From: an uncultured Fidelibacterota bacterium
Lineage (GTDB): Bacteria > Fidelibacterota > Marinisomatia > Marinisomatales > UBA1611
DNA: 64,000 nt
Direction of reading: 5' to 3'
NCBI GenBank assembly: GCA_937893835.1
Contig: CALCSS010000050.1
Location: 5,807 to 69,806 of the forward strand
In this document: positions 25,126 to 33,385 of the stretch, piece by piece
Layout: each line of letters starts with the position of its first letter
How positions within the stretch are numbered: position 1 is the first letter of the stretch
Position numbers and translations under genes: made by a program
Notes under the pieces: model-generated
Seen by the model: the letters and a program-made list of their open reading frames with translations, nothing else
The model's database searches: none
Told to the model about the DNA's origin: nothing

Positions 25126-27279
25126 ATGGATAACAATATTATGTTTGTATTGGTTGCTGGATTTCTAGCACTTGTCTTTTCTTATTGGAAGACTAGTTGG
25201 ATTGAGAGCCAGGACCAAGGAACAGAAAAAATGAAAGTAATTGGTGCTAGTATTGCAGATGGTGCCATGGCATTTCTAAGGGCTGAATACCGCGTTCTTA
25301 CTGTATTTGTAATTGCCGTTGCTATTCTTTTGGGGGTGGCGAATATGAACAGCACCGAATCAAGTGCGTTTATTGCACTATCATTCCTTATTGGTGCGAT
25401 AGCATCGGGTTTAGCTGGATTTCTTGGAATGAAGGTTGCAACCAAATCAAATAATCGTACCACTAATGCAGCACGAGATAATTTAGAGACCGCTCTTAAT
25501 GTTGCCTTTAGTGGTGGATCTGTAATGGGATTAAGTGTTGTAGGATTAGGGGTCTTGGGGCTAGGTGGCCTTTTTCTTCTCTATACAAATATGTATGGCG
25601 CTGATTCTACTAACATAGGTACCGTACTGAATATTTTATCAGGTTTTTCTCTGGGGGCATCCTCTATCGCCTTATTTGCACGTGTTGGTGGTGGGATATA
25701 TACCAAGGCAGCTGATGTTGGAGCGGACCTAGTTGGAAAGGTTGAAGCGGGCATACCTGAAGATCACCCATTAAATCCGGCTACAATAGCTGATAATGTC
25801 GGTGATAATGTCGGTGATGTTGCTGGTATGGGCGCTGATCTTTTCGAATCTTATGTTGGCTCAATTATAGGTTCTATGGTACTTGGTGCGAGCATTCTTG
25901 TCGCAGGCGGATTTGATTTGAATTTCGTTTTGCTACCTCTTGTCATTGCTGCATCTGGCATTGTGGTGTCCATTATTGGAACGTTTATGGTTGTGGTCAA
26001 GGAAGGCGGTGATCCTCAAAAGGCTCTCAATCGTGGCGAGTTTGGCAGTGCGGCCATTATGGTGGTGGTAATTTATTTTCTTATTCAAGAATTTCTTCCA
26101 GTCACATTTAACCAAGGTGGCGAGATCTTTAGCAGCCTGGGTGTTTTTTATGCTACAATAATTGGACTCATGGCAGGCCTTGGAATAGGTTTGATTACCG
26201 AGCACTATACTGGAACTGGAACCGCACCAGTAAATTCAATTGTTCAACAATCCATCACTGGTCCCGCCACAAATATAATTGCAGGTCTTGGTGTTGGAAT
26301 GCAATCTACAGCGGTTCCCATATTGATTATCGCAACAAGTATTGTTGGAGCATTTCATTTTGCGGGTTTATATGGTATTGCGATGGCAGCACTGGGGATG
26401 TTGGCCAATACAGGAATACAATTGGCTGTTGATGCCTATGGCCCAATCTCTGATAATGCTGGTGGTATAGCTGAAATGGCAGAATTACCAAAGGAAGTTC
26501 GAGAGAGAACAGATAAACTGGATGCTGTAGGTAACACAACAGCAGCCATTGGTAAGGGTTTCGCAATTGGTTCAGCTGCTTTAACAGCACTGGCATTATT
26601 TGCCGCCTTTATGGTACAAAGTGGAATTAAATCAATTGATATTGCTGATCCATGGGTAATGGCTGGTCTTTTTGTAGGTGGTATGTTGCCATTTTTATTC
26701 TCATCTATGGCAATGGGCGCAGTTGGGCGAGCAGCGATGTCAATGATTGAAGAAGTACGTAGACAGTTTCGTGATATACCTGAATTAAAACAGGCTCTTA
26801 AGCTTATGAACTCGAAGGATCAAAGTGACTGGAGTGATAGTGATAGAAGTTTGTATGAGGATGCATTGAGCAAAGCTGAACATGGACGCTGTGTTGAAAT
26901 CTCTACACAATCTGCAATAAAAGAAATGGTGATTCCTGGCCTTCTAGCAGTAGTCTCACCCGTCTTAGTTGGATTTGTATTTGGTCCAGAAACTCTTGGT
27001 GGTTTATTGGCAGGCGTCACTGTGTCTGGTGTTTTAATGGCTATCTTCCAATCCAATTCAGGTGGTGCATGGGACAATGCAAAAAAGATGATAGAAGAAG
27101 GGATATCAATTGGAGAAGAGTCTTTAAACAAAGGCTCAGAGGCACATAAGGCAGCCGTTGTTGGCGATACAGTTGGGGACCCTTTTAAAGATACATCGGG
27201 CCCATCGCTAAACATATTGATAAAACTTATGTCTGTAGTTTCATTGGTTATTGCACCTTTATTAAAAGATATGTCGTAA
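25126..27279 (+). CDS. hppA: Membrane-bound K+-dependent ion-pumping pyrophosphatase
   Basis: This enzyme couples pyrophosphate hydrolysis to H+ and/or Na+ export across the inner membrane. The 717-residue protein has about 16 hydrophobic segments, a PPi-binding block (DVGADLVGKVEAGIPEDHP, then DNVGDNVGD at about 223-231) and a second DNAGG block near 443. In GNTTAAIGKG, Ala473 and Gly476 occupy the positions that are Lys and Thr in K+-independent enzymes, so it should be K+-dependent. The pumped ion cannot be read with certainty. An AAGGAG lies 11 bases before the ATG, unusually far. It precedes the S6/S18/L9 genes by 16 bases. Confidence 0.96.
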   Translation: MDNNIMFVLVAGFLALVFSYWKTSWIESQDQGTEKMKVIGASIADGAMAFLRAEYRVLTVFVIAVAILLGVANMNSTESSAFIALSFLIGAIASGLAGFLGMKVATKSNNRTTNAARDNLETALNVAFSGGSVMGLSVVGLGVLGLGGLFLLYTNMYGADSTNIGTVLNILSGFSLGASSIALFARVGGGIYTKAADVGADLVGKVEAGIPEDHPLNPATIADNVGDNVGDVAGMGADLFESYVGSIIGSMVLGASILVAGGFDLNFVLLPLVIAASGIVVSIIGTFMVVVKEGGDPQKALNRGEFGSAAIMVVVIYFLIQEFLPVTFNQGGEIFSSLGVFYATIIGLMAGLGIGLITEHYTGTGTAPVNSIVQQSITGPATNIIAGLGVGMQSTAVPILIIATSIVGAFHFAGLYGIAMAALGMLANTGIQLAVDAYGPISDNAGGIAEMAELPKEVRERTDKLDAVGNTTAAIGKGFAIGSAALTALALFAAFMVQSGIKSIDIADPWVMAGLFVGGMLPFLFSSMAMGAVGRAAMSMIEEVRRQFRDIPELKQALKLMNSKDQSDWSDSDRSLYEDALSKAEHGRCVEISTQSAIKEMVIPGLLAVVSPVLVGFVFGPETLGGLLAGVTVSGVLMAIFQSNSGGAWDNAKKMIEEGISIGEESLNKGSEAHKAAVVGDTVGDPFKDTSGPSLNILIKLMSVVSLVIAPLLKDMS

Positions 27280-27295
27280 ATAAGAAGGAGATATT

Positions 27296-27787
27296 ATGTC
27301 ATTTTACGAAACGCTTTATATTATAGATCCTAATCTGGAGAACAGAACTTTGGAAAAGACTATGAATGAAATTGGAAAAGAGCTAGAAAAAACAAAGTCC
27401 AAGATCATTAATCATCGAGTGTGGGGTAAGAAACGTCTTGCATACCCTATAGAAAGGCAGAAGTATGGTTCATATGTTATTATACAGTTTGAGGGTGGAG
27501 ATCAAGGGGAAATGATTGACTTTGATACATGGATGAAACTTAATAATTCTGTACTTAGGCATATGACAGTGTTGCTAGATGAAAAACCAGAAACTTATTT
27601 AGAAGAAAAAAAACCAGATCTAGAAAATGAGGAAAAAGAATCAATTGAGTCTGAAACAGAGGATAAACCAATTGTCAATGAGACTGTTGCTACCAAATCT
27701 GAGCCCGAGCATGAGGTGGAAGAATCTATAGATCAAGACAAGAGTCCTAGTGAAGATGAAAACCTTGAACCAAAGGAGGTAGAATAA
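27296..27787 (+). CDS. rpsF: 30S ribosomal protein S6 with acidic C-terminal extension
   Basis: S6 binds the central domain of 16S rRNA with S18. The S6 fold occupies about residues 1-98 (YETLYIIDP at the start, WGKKRLAYPIERQKYGSYV in the middle). A highly acidic extension of about 65 residues follows, making 163 in all against 95-135 usually. An AAGGAG site precedes the ATG. It overlaps rpsR by one base. The ssb gene that often separates rpsF and rpsR is absent here. Confidence 0.95.
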   Translation: MSFYETLYIIDPNLENRTLEKTMNEIGKELEKTKSKIINHRVWGKKRLAYPIERQKYGSYVIIQFEGGDQGEMIDFDTWMKLNNSVLRHMTVLLDEKPETYLEEKKPDLENEEKESIESETEDKPIVNETVATKSEPEHEVEESIDQDKSPSEDENLEPKEVE

Positions 27788-28017
27788 TGGCATTTCAAAA
27801 TAGAAATAAATTTTGTTATTTTAAGGAAAATGGAATCAATAAGATTGATTATAAGGATGTAAAACTACTTCGCCGTTTTGTAAATGACCAGGGTAAGATC
27901 ATGCCACGACGGGTAACGGGTACCAGTGCAAAGATGCATAGAAAATTAGTACGTGCAATAAAAAGGTCAAGGTCAATCGCCTTGTTGCCATATGTAGAAA
28001 GAGGAATAGACAAATAG
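27787..28017 (+). CDS. rpsR: 30S ribosomal protein S18
   Basis: The 76-residue basic protein matches S18: YKDVKLLRRFVNDQGKIMPRR, then TGTSAKMHRKLVRAIKRSR, in two runs split here for length. Only one cysteine is present (Cys10), so it lacks a full zinc site. An AAAGGAGGT ribosome site lies inside the end of rpsF, a few bases before the ATG. rplI follows after seven bases. Confidence 0.95.
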   Translation: MAFQNRNKFCYFKENGINKIDYKDVKLLRRFVNDQGKIMPRRVTGTSAKMHRKLVRAIKRSRSIALLPYVERGIDK

Positions 28018-28024
28018 GAAGATT

Positions 28025-28468
28025 ATGGATATTATATTATTAAAAGATTATGATGGACTGGGGGATGCCGGAGATGTGGTCAATGTAAAACCTGGTTTCG
28101 CTAGAAATAAACTTATACCAGAAGGTGTAGCACTCCGTGCATCAAAACGTAATTTAGCAATTGCGAAAGAACGAAAGAAAACAGCACATACTAGACGGGA
28201 AAGAGAAAAAGCCACATATGATTCACTAGTAAAAACATTATCTAAAACTGAAATAACAATTGAAGCAAAGGTTGGCGAAGAAGATAAGATGTTTGGATCG
28301 GTTACTGCCATAGACATTCACAAATCATTGGAGGATCAGGGTATTGAAGTTGATCGCCATGCGATACTACTCGATGAACCGATAAAAGCCTTGGGTATAT
28401 ACCATGTCCCCGTAAGAGTTGCGTCTAATCTTAATGGTGATGTAAAAATATATGTTATAAAATCATAA
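28025..28468 (+). CDS. rplI: 50S ribosomal protein L9
   Basis: L9 stabilises the L1 stalk base. The 147-residue protein has the N-terminal domain motif DYDGLGDAGDVVNVKPGFARN, read in two parts, a long charged connecting helix (about residues 40-75) and a C-terminal RNA-binding domain. Length is standard. It is the last gene of the hppA-rpsF-rpsR-rplI run; a weak AT-rich stem-loop overlaps its stop codon. Confidence 0.95.
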   Translation: MDIILLKDYDGLGDAGDVVNVKPGFARNKLIPEGVALRASKRNLAIAKERKKTAHTRREREKATYDSLVKTLSKTEITIEAKVGEEDKMFGSVTAIDIHKSLEDQGIEVDRHAILLDEPIKALGIYHVPVRVASNLNGDVKIYVIKS

Positions 28469-28486
28469 ATCTTTTTATAAGATTTA
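28466..28486 (+). terminator. Weak AT-rich stem-loop after rplI
   Basis: TAAATCTT (28466-28473), loop TTTAT and AAGATTTA (28479-28486) form an exact 8-bp stem starting at the rplI stop codon. There is no T run directly after, so it is at best a weak terminator or a 3'-end protecting hairpin. Confidence 0.4.
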
Positions 28487-28503
28487 CAAATTATGTTTTT
28501 GTA

Positions 28504-28532
28504 TTGATATAGGGGGTCTATTGAACTATAAT
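28504..28532 (+). promoter_or_regulatory. Strong sigma70-type promoter of priA
   Basis: -35 TTGATA (28504-28509) and a perfect -10 TATAAT (28527-28532) are separated by 17 bases. The start of transcription would be near 28539, leaving a leader of only about 19 bases before the priA ATG at 28558 with no ribosome site. Confidence 0.68.
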
Positions 28533-28557
28533 TTTCTGATAAACAAACTCCCTTATT

Positions 28558-30795
28558 ATGTTTGCTGAAGTTGCATTCCCTATATCAAATTTTAAAACAT
28601 TCACATATGCAATTCCCCGTGATTTAAGTAAAAAGATCCATATAGGCTCTAGGGTAAAGGCCCCCCTTGGAAAACGTAAATTGATAGGGATTATTGTTAA
28701 TATCCTTGAAACCCCCCCATACAAGGGTGAGACTAAATCTATTGAAGATATAATAGATGATTTTCAAGTAGTTACTCCTGAATTATGGAAATTAATCAGC
28801 TGGATCTCTAATTATTATATGACCCCCTTGGGCCAGGTAGCAAAAACTGTGCTACCCAATAATCTATCAACGCGTTACAAACCTTTAAAAATTTTGTTTG
28901 TTGAATCGATATTATCTGAAAAAAAAACAAATATAGAGTTATTGAAAAAACGAGCACCGAAGCAATACGAGATTTTAAATAAAATTCAATTATCAAAGTC
29001 TCCCCTAAAGGTCTCATCATTGACGGAATATTCATCAAACCCCTCACAGATTTGTAAGATACTGAGTGGGAAAAAATTAGTTCGACTATTTGAAAAAGAA
29101 TCTATACCAAGTTCTAGTGCCTTTTCATTTGATCCAGTTGACAAAAAAATAATATTTAATCAAGATCAAGAGAGGGTCTCCAAAAGTTTAAAACAATCAT
29201 TAGAAAATGAAGTTTATATGCCATTTCTATTACATGGAGTTACTGGCAGTGGTAAAACTGAGATTTATATTGAGGCAGTAAGGTACTGTCTAAAACAAGG
29301 TCGTACTGCAATAATCCTATTGCCTGAAATTTCACTGACCCCACAAATCTCCGGCAGGTTCAAATCGGTTTTTGGTGATACAATTGCTTTGTGGCATTCA
29401 AAACTAACACAACGACAAAGATCCTGGACATGGAAAGAAATATGTAAAGGCTCTTATAAGGTCATTATTGGGGCGCGTAGCGCCGTGTTTTCCCCATTAA
29501 AGAAATTGGGATTGGTTGTGATAGATGAAGAGCAAGAAGCATCTTTTCGTCAAGATTCACCTATGCCTAGGTATCATGCTAGAGACGTTGCCTTGATGCG
29601 TGCAAAATTTAACAATGCCGTTATTGTGCTAGCTAGCGCCACTCCTAGTTTGGAAAGCTATTACAACTACCTAAATGAGAAATTAAATTATCTATATCTT
29701 CCAAATCGTTATGGAGATGCAAAATATCCTGTTGTGCATCTGGTGGATATGTTGGAAGAGCAAAATGATACAGGAAAATTTGGTCAGATAATTTCAGGTT
29801 TATTGCAGGACAAGATAGAAGAGCGTTTAAATAATAAAGAACAAATTATAATTTTACAAAATCGTCGAGGGTTTTCCCCAGTTATAAGGTGTGGAGATTG
29901 TGGTCAAATAATTATATGTCCATATTGCAATGTTTCAATTAGTTACCATATTAAAACGGATAATCTTTTATGCCACTTTTGTGGTCATTCCAAAGTAAAA
30001 CTTGATCAAAATTGTTCTGATTGTAATAGTAAAAACCTGCATTATTCTGGAACTGGAACACAAAAAGTAGAGATTTTGCTTCGGGATACCTTTCCAAAGG
30101 CATCAATACAAAGGTTGGATATGGATACATCCCTATCTGGTAGGAATATCACCAATATTTTAAAGGCTTTCAATAATGGCGAGATTGATATCCTATTGGG
30201 TACCCAGATGATTGCGAAAGGCCTAGATTTCCCCAATGCGACATTAGTTGGGATTATCAACGCTGACCAAGGCCTTTATTTACCAGACTTTAGATCAGGT
30301 GAAAGAATTTTTCAATTGATCTATCAAGCATCTGGTCGCTCAGGAAGGAGAAACAAGCAAGGCGAGGTTGTAATTCAAACATATTCTTCTGAAAATCCTG
30401 TTATAAAAAGTGCTTCAATGTTGGATATGAAAAAATATTATGAAATAGCCTTAAAAGAACGTGAAGAATTAGATTATCCACCATACAGTTGGTTAGCAAA
30501 AATAGAGATTACTGGTTCAAATCAAGAAAACACATCATTACTGGCAATTAATATTGCACAGGCAATTAATGGAGATTATACTGGGCTTAGCATCTTGGGT
30601 CCAGTCCCATGTTATATAGAGAAACTAAGAAATAATTATCGCTTTCAAATTATTTTCAAATCAGTCAAGACATTGGATCCAAATGGTAAAAAACTTCATT
30701 CATTTATTAATCGTAACTTTAATCACATTTCTCAAAAACATCAAATTGGAAAAGCTCGAATAAAGATTCATTTTGACCCACTTAGTTTAATTTGA
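28558..30795 (+). CDS. priA: Primosomal replication-restart helicase PriA
   Basis: PriA recognises stalled forks and reloads the replicative helicase. The 745-residue protein has an N-terminal DNA-binding domain (FAEVAFPISNFKTFTYAIP), Walker A GVTGSGKTEIY near residue 230 and the helicase motif IDEEQEASFRQD, where most family members have DEEH. Eight cysteines form a zinc region (CGDCGQ...CPYC...CHFCGH...CSDC), and GTQMIAKGLDFPN with the QASGRSGR motif follow. It has its own promoter. The PorV/PorQ-like gene begins nine bases after it. Confidence 0.96.
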   Translation: MFAEVAFPISNFKTFTYAIPRDLSKKIHIGSRVKAPLGKRKLIGIIVNILETPPYKGETKSIEDIIDDFQVVTPELWKLISWISNYYMTPLGQVAKTVLPNNLSTRYKPLKILFVESILSEKKTNIELLKKRAPKQYEILNKIQLSKSPLKVSSLTEYSSNPSQICKILSGKKLVRLFEKESIPSSSAFSFDPVDKKIIFNQDQERVSKSLKQSLENEVYMPFLLHGVTGSGKTEIYIEAVRYCLKQGRTAIILLPEISLTPQISGRFKSVFGDTIALWHSKLTQRQRSWTWKEICKGSYKVIIGARSAVFSPLKKLGLVVIDEEQEASFRQDSPMPRYHARDVALMRAKFNNAVIVLASATPSLESYYNYLNEKLNYLYLPNRYGDAKYPVVHLVDMLEEQNDTGKFGQIISGLLQDKIEERLNNKEQIIILQNRRGFSPVIRCGDCGQIIICPYCNVSISYHIKTDNLLCHFCGHSKVKLDQNCSDCNSKNLHYSGTGTQKVEILLRDTFPKASIQRLDMDTSLSGRNITNILKAFNNGEIDILLGTQMIAKGLDFPNATLVGIINADQGLYLPDFRSGERIFQLIYQASGRSGRRNKQGEVVIQTYSSENPVIKSASMLDMKKYYEIALKEREELDYPPYSWLAKIEITGSNQENTSLLAINIAQAINGDYTGLSILGPVPCYIEKLRNNYRFQIIFKSVKTLDPNGKKLHSFINRNFNHISQKHQIGKARIKIHFDPLSLI

Positions 30796-30804
30796 TATAT
30801 CTAA

Positions 30805-31713
30805 ATGACCAGATTGCATAAACATTTACAAATTGTATTAAACTTATCGATTTATTCATCATTGTTGTTTTCAGGAACCAATTTTCCTGGAACGCAATTA
30901 TTCTCATCATCTATATATTTGAGTATGGGAGGCGCAGGTTATTTAAGATCATCTGTATCGTCTTTTAACATTAATCCTGCCGTATATGAAGGAAAAAGAT
31001 TTTCTGCATCAATTATTAAATATCCAGCATCCATAGCAAGTCAAAATATTGGAATAACCATACCCATGCTTAATAATGGTTTTGGAAGCTTTTCAATCAA
31101 TCATATATCCTACGGAACTTTTGAAGGATATGATGAAGATGCCGAATTAACTAGGTCGTATAGTTCAAGTGATACAAAAATAAGCGCCTCCTATTCAAAG
31201 GGTTTCTCAAAATTCCCCTTAAAAATAGGTATCCAATCAAATATTTATTTTTCAAATTATGATAATCACGATTTAAATATTTTTACACTCAATACTGGTA
31301 TTTATCTTAAGCTAAAACCACAAAAGGCATTATTAGGTGTTTCGATTCATGATTTTGGAAAAAATAATAGTCGATACAAAATTGACCTTATTCCCAAGCT
31401 TGTCATTAGCGGATCTAAAGAATTAAAATATCTACCGTTGAAAATTTACATGGACTTAATACCTAAAGAGAGTTCTCCTTTGATTGTATTTTTAGGTGGT
31501 GAATTTGATATAAATAAAAATTTCCAATTTCGAATCGGTTCATCAACTAGAAAATTTAATCAAAATATCGAAAAGGACCTTTTTAGTTCAATCGCTGGTG
31601 CCACCGGTTTAGGATTTGGATATGATATAAAAAATGCCATAATACATTATGGAGTTTTTATGTATGGAACGGGTGCGTTAATTCACGGTATTGACATTGT
31701 GACCAACATATGA
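30805..31713 (+). CDS. PorV/PorQ-like outer-membrane barrel protein
   Basis: The 302-residue protein begins with a hydrophobic signal region (about residues 12-24). It continues with SMGGAGYLRSSVSSFNINPAVYEG, read in two parts, the GGAG plus NPA pattern at the start of PorV/PorQ barrels of the FCB group. The rest is alternating polar and aromatic beta strands. PorQ and PorV act with type IX secretion in Bacteroidetes, but no other T9SS gene is visible here. Its stop overlaps the start of the lipase gene by four bases (ATGA), so the two products are made together. Confidence 0.65.
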   Translation: MTRLHKHLQIVLNLSIYSSLLFSGTNFPGTQLFSSSIYLSMGGAGYLRSSVSSFNINPAVYEGKRFSASIIKYPASIASQNIGITIPMLNNGFGSFSINHISYGTFEGYDEDAELTRSYSSSDTKISASYSKGFSKFPLKIGIQSNIYFSNYDNHDLNIFTLNTGIYLKLKPQKALLGVSIHDFGKNNSRYKIDLIPKLVISGSKELKYLPLKIYMDLIPKESSPLIVFLGGEFDINKNFQFRIGSSTRKFNQNIEKDLFSSIAGATGLGFGYDIKNAIIHYGVFMYGTGALIHGIDIVTNI

Positions 31714-32918
31714 AAAATCGAATCTTTTTTATTGGCCTTATTTTACTAGCATTATTAAATGCCCAGAATAATTATCCTATAGTATTGATTCATGGGTTTA
31801 TGGGATGGGGTGAGAGTGAAATGGGTGATTATAATTATTGGGGTGGCAAAGAGGACCTAATTAAAACACTTGAGAACAATGGTAATATTGTCTTTGAACT
31901 ATCGGTTGGACCCATATCATCTAATTGGGAGAGAGCTGTAGAAGCATACTATCAATTGAAGGGTGGGCAGGTAGATTATGGTGAGGCCCACTCAAATAAA
32001 TATAAAATAAACCAACACCCTTCTGGAAAAATTTATGATGGGCTATATCCTGATTGGGATAAAGATAATCCAGTTCATATCATAGGCCATAGCATGGGAG
32101 GGCAGACAGCGAGAATGCTACAGTATCTATTAACACAAGAGATATTCACAGATGAAGAGATGCTTAAAAAGGAAGGCTCTATTTTACTTGGTCAGAGTCA
32201 GAATAATTTAATCAAGAGCATTACTACAATTTCAACACCACATGATGGTACGACCTTAACTGAGGTTGTGACCAAGACAATCCCCTTCATTCAATATTTT
32301 ATTGGATTTGCGGGAGTTATAGGTACTCAATTTTATGATTTTGACTTGGAACAGTGGGGTTTTACAAGAAATGATGATGAGCCTTGGTCAAATTATTTGA
32401 AGAGAATGAGAAATCATAGTGCATGGGGCACTAAAAACATTAGTGCTTGGGATTTAAGTTTAGATGGAGCAAGGGAGTTAAATAGCTATTTACAGGTCTC
32501 ACCTGATATTTATTACTTTTCAATAGCAACATCAACTACACAAAAAAGGAAGGCAGGGTTAAACCATGACCCGGTCGAAGGGACGTCTATCTTGATAAAG
32601 ACAAGATCAAAATTATTAGGTTCGAGGTCCGGTTATTGGTCTGATGGTACAAAAACAGATTCGCTCTGGTTTGAAAACGATGGAGTCGTTAATACGGTTT
32701 CAATGTATGGTCCCACCACCGGCATGAATGGCGCTGACCCCGTAATGGAATATGAAAAAAATGATATCCTTATACCCGGTCAATGGTATTGGAAAAAAAT
32801 CGATGAAATGGACCACTGGAGTATAATTGGTCACCTTGGGAACGATGATAGGCTTGAAAAAGCAGAAAAATATTTAATTGATCATGTTGGCGTATTAAAA
32901 AGTTTACCAATGAATTAG
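31710..32918 (+). CDS. Secreted lipase, Geobacillus/Staphylococcus (I.5/I.6) type
   Basis: The 402-residue protein begins with a signal peptide (MKNRIFFIGLILLALLNAQ). It then follows the thermophilic Bacillus lipase family closely: PIVLIHGFMGWGESEM, GPISSNWERA, GHSMGGQTARM, STPHDGTTL, ENDGVVNTVSM and a late MDHWSIIG. The catalytic triad is Ser128, Asp324 and His369. The zinc site of the family is partly kept (Glu74 in place of Asp, His94, Asp248 and perhaps His103). It should hydrolyse long-chain triacylglycerols outside the inner membrane. This family is best known from Firmicutes. It is coupled to the PorQ-like gene. Confidence 0.9.
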   Translation: MKNRIFFIGLILLALLNAQNNYPIVLIHGFMGWGESEMGDYNYWGGKEDLIKTLENNGNIVFELSVGPISSNWERAVEAYYQLKGGQVDYGEAHSNKYKINQHPSGKIYDGLYPDWDKDNPVHIIGHSMGGQTARMLQYLLTQEIFTDEEMLKKEGSILLGQSQNNLIKSITTISTPHDGTTLTEVVTKTIPFIQYFIGFAGVIGTQFYDFDLEQWGFTRNDDEPWSNYLKRMRNHSAWGTKNISAWDLSLDGARELNSYLQVSPDIYYFSIATSTTQKRKAGLNHDPVEGTSILIKTRSKLLGSRSGYWSDGTKTDSLWFENDGVVNTVSMYGPTTGMNGADPVMEYEKNDILIPGQWYWKKIDEMDHWSIIGHLGNDDRLEKAEKYLIDHVGVLKSLPMN

Positions 32919-32928
32919 TTTATCTATA

Positions 32929-32940
32929 ACAAATATTTGT
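32929..32940. promoter_or_regulatory. 12-bp palindrome upstream of the marR-type gene, candidate operator
   Basis: ACAAATATTTGT is a perfect palindrome ending 11 bases before the regulator's ATG at 32952. MarR proteins often bind short palindromes over their own promoter. The assignment rests on symmetry and position. Confidence 0.42.
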
Positions 32941-32951
32941 AATATACAACT

Positions 32952-33377
32952 ATGCGATATGGTGAATTATTAAACTCACTTCTAATAAACCTGCATGGTG
33001 TTTTTAAAAAAAATATTATGCTCGATAACGTATCCTTTCAAAAAATTACGGCTCTTTCTGTTATTCCCATAGATGGAATAGAAATGTCCCCACTTTCAAT
33101 CAGGCTTGGTATTGATAATAGTACAGCAACTCGCTTGATCATTGGAATGGAAAAAATAGGATGGGTAAATAGAGTTACCTCAAAAATCGACAAAAGAGTT
33201 ACCCAAGTATTTTTAACTGAAAAAGGCATAGATATACAGATTGATCTAGAAAAACAAATAGATGCAATTGGTGAAGAAGTGGCAGTACAGATTGACCCAC
33301 TTGACAGACAAAAAATAATAGACAATGTCTCTAACCTTAATTGGATTTTACTAAGACTCTCCATAAGGAAAAAATAG
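32952..33377 (+). CDS. MarR-family transcriptional regulator
   Basis: The 141-residue protein has the helical dimerisation ends and central winged helix-turn-helix of MarR proteins. The recognition region is around residues 45-75 (MSPLSIRLGIDNSTATRLI, then GMEKIGWVNR), and the wing is KIDKRVTQVFLTEKG. Ligand and targets are unknown. A 12-bp palindrome just upstream suggests self-regulation. The mutY start follows its stop by eight bases, so repair and lipid genes downstream may be under its control. Confidence 0.85.
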   Translation: MRYGELLNSLLINLHGVFKKNIMLDNVSFQKITALSVIPIDGIEMSPLSIRLGIDNSTATRLIIGMEKIGWVNRVTSKIDKRVTQVFLTEKGIDIQIDLEKQIDAIGEEVAVQIDPLDRQKIIDNVSNLNWILLRLSIRKK

Positions 33378-33385
33378 TTTGTATT

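Noticed and set aside
25182..25463. Minus-strand open frames inside hppA
   Set aside because: Antisense shadows of a conserved membrane protein; no motifs, and no ribosome site noted.
30805..31713. A full type IX secretion locus around the PorQ-like gene
   Set aside because: Only one PorV/PorQ-like barrel is present; no PorK, L, M, N or Sov is seen and the lipase has no clear sorting domain.
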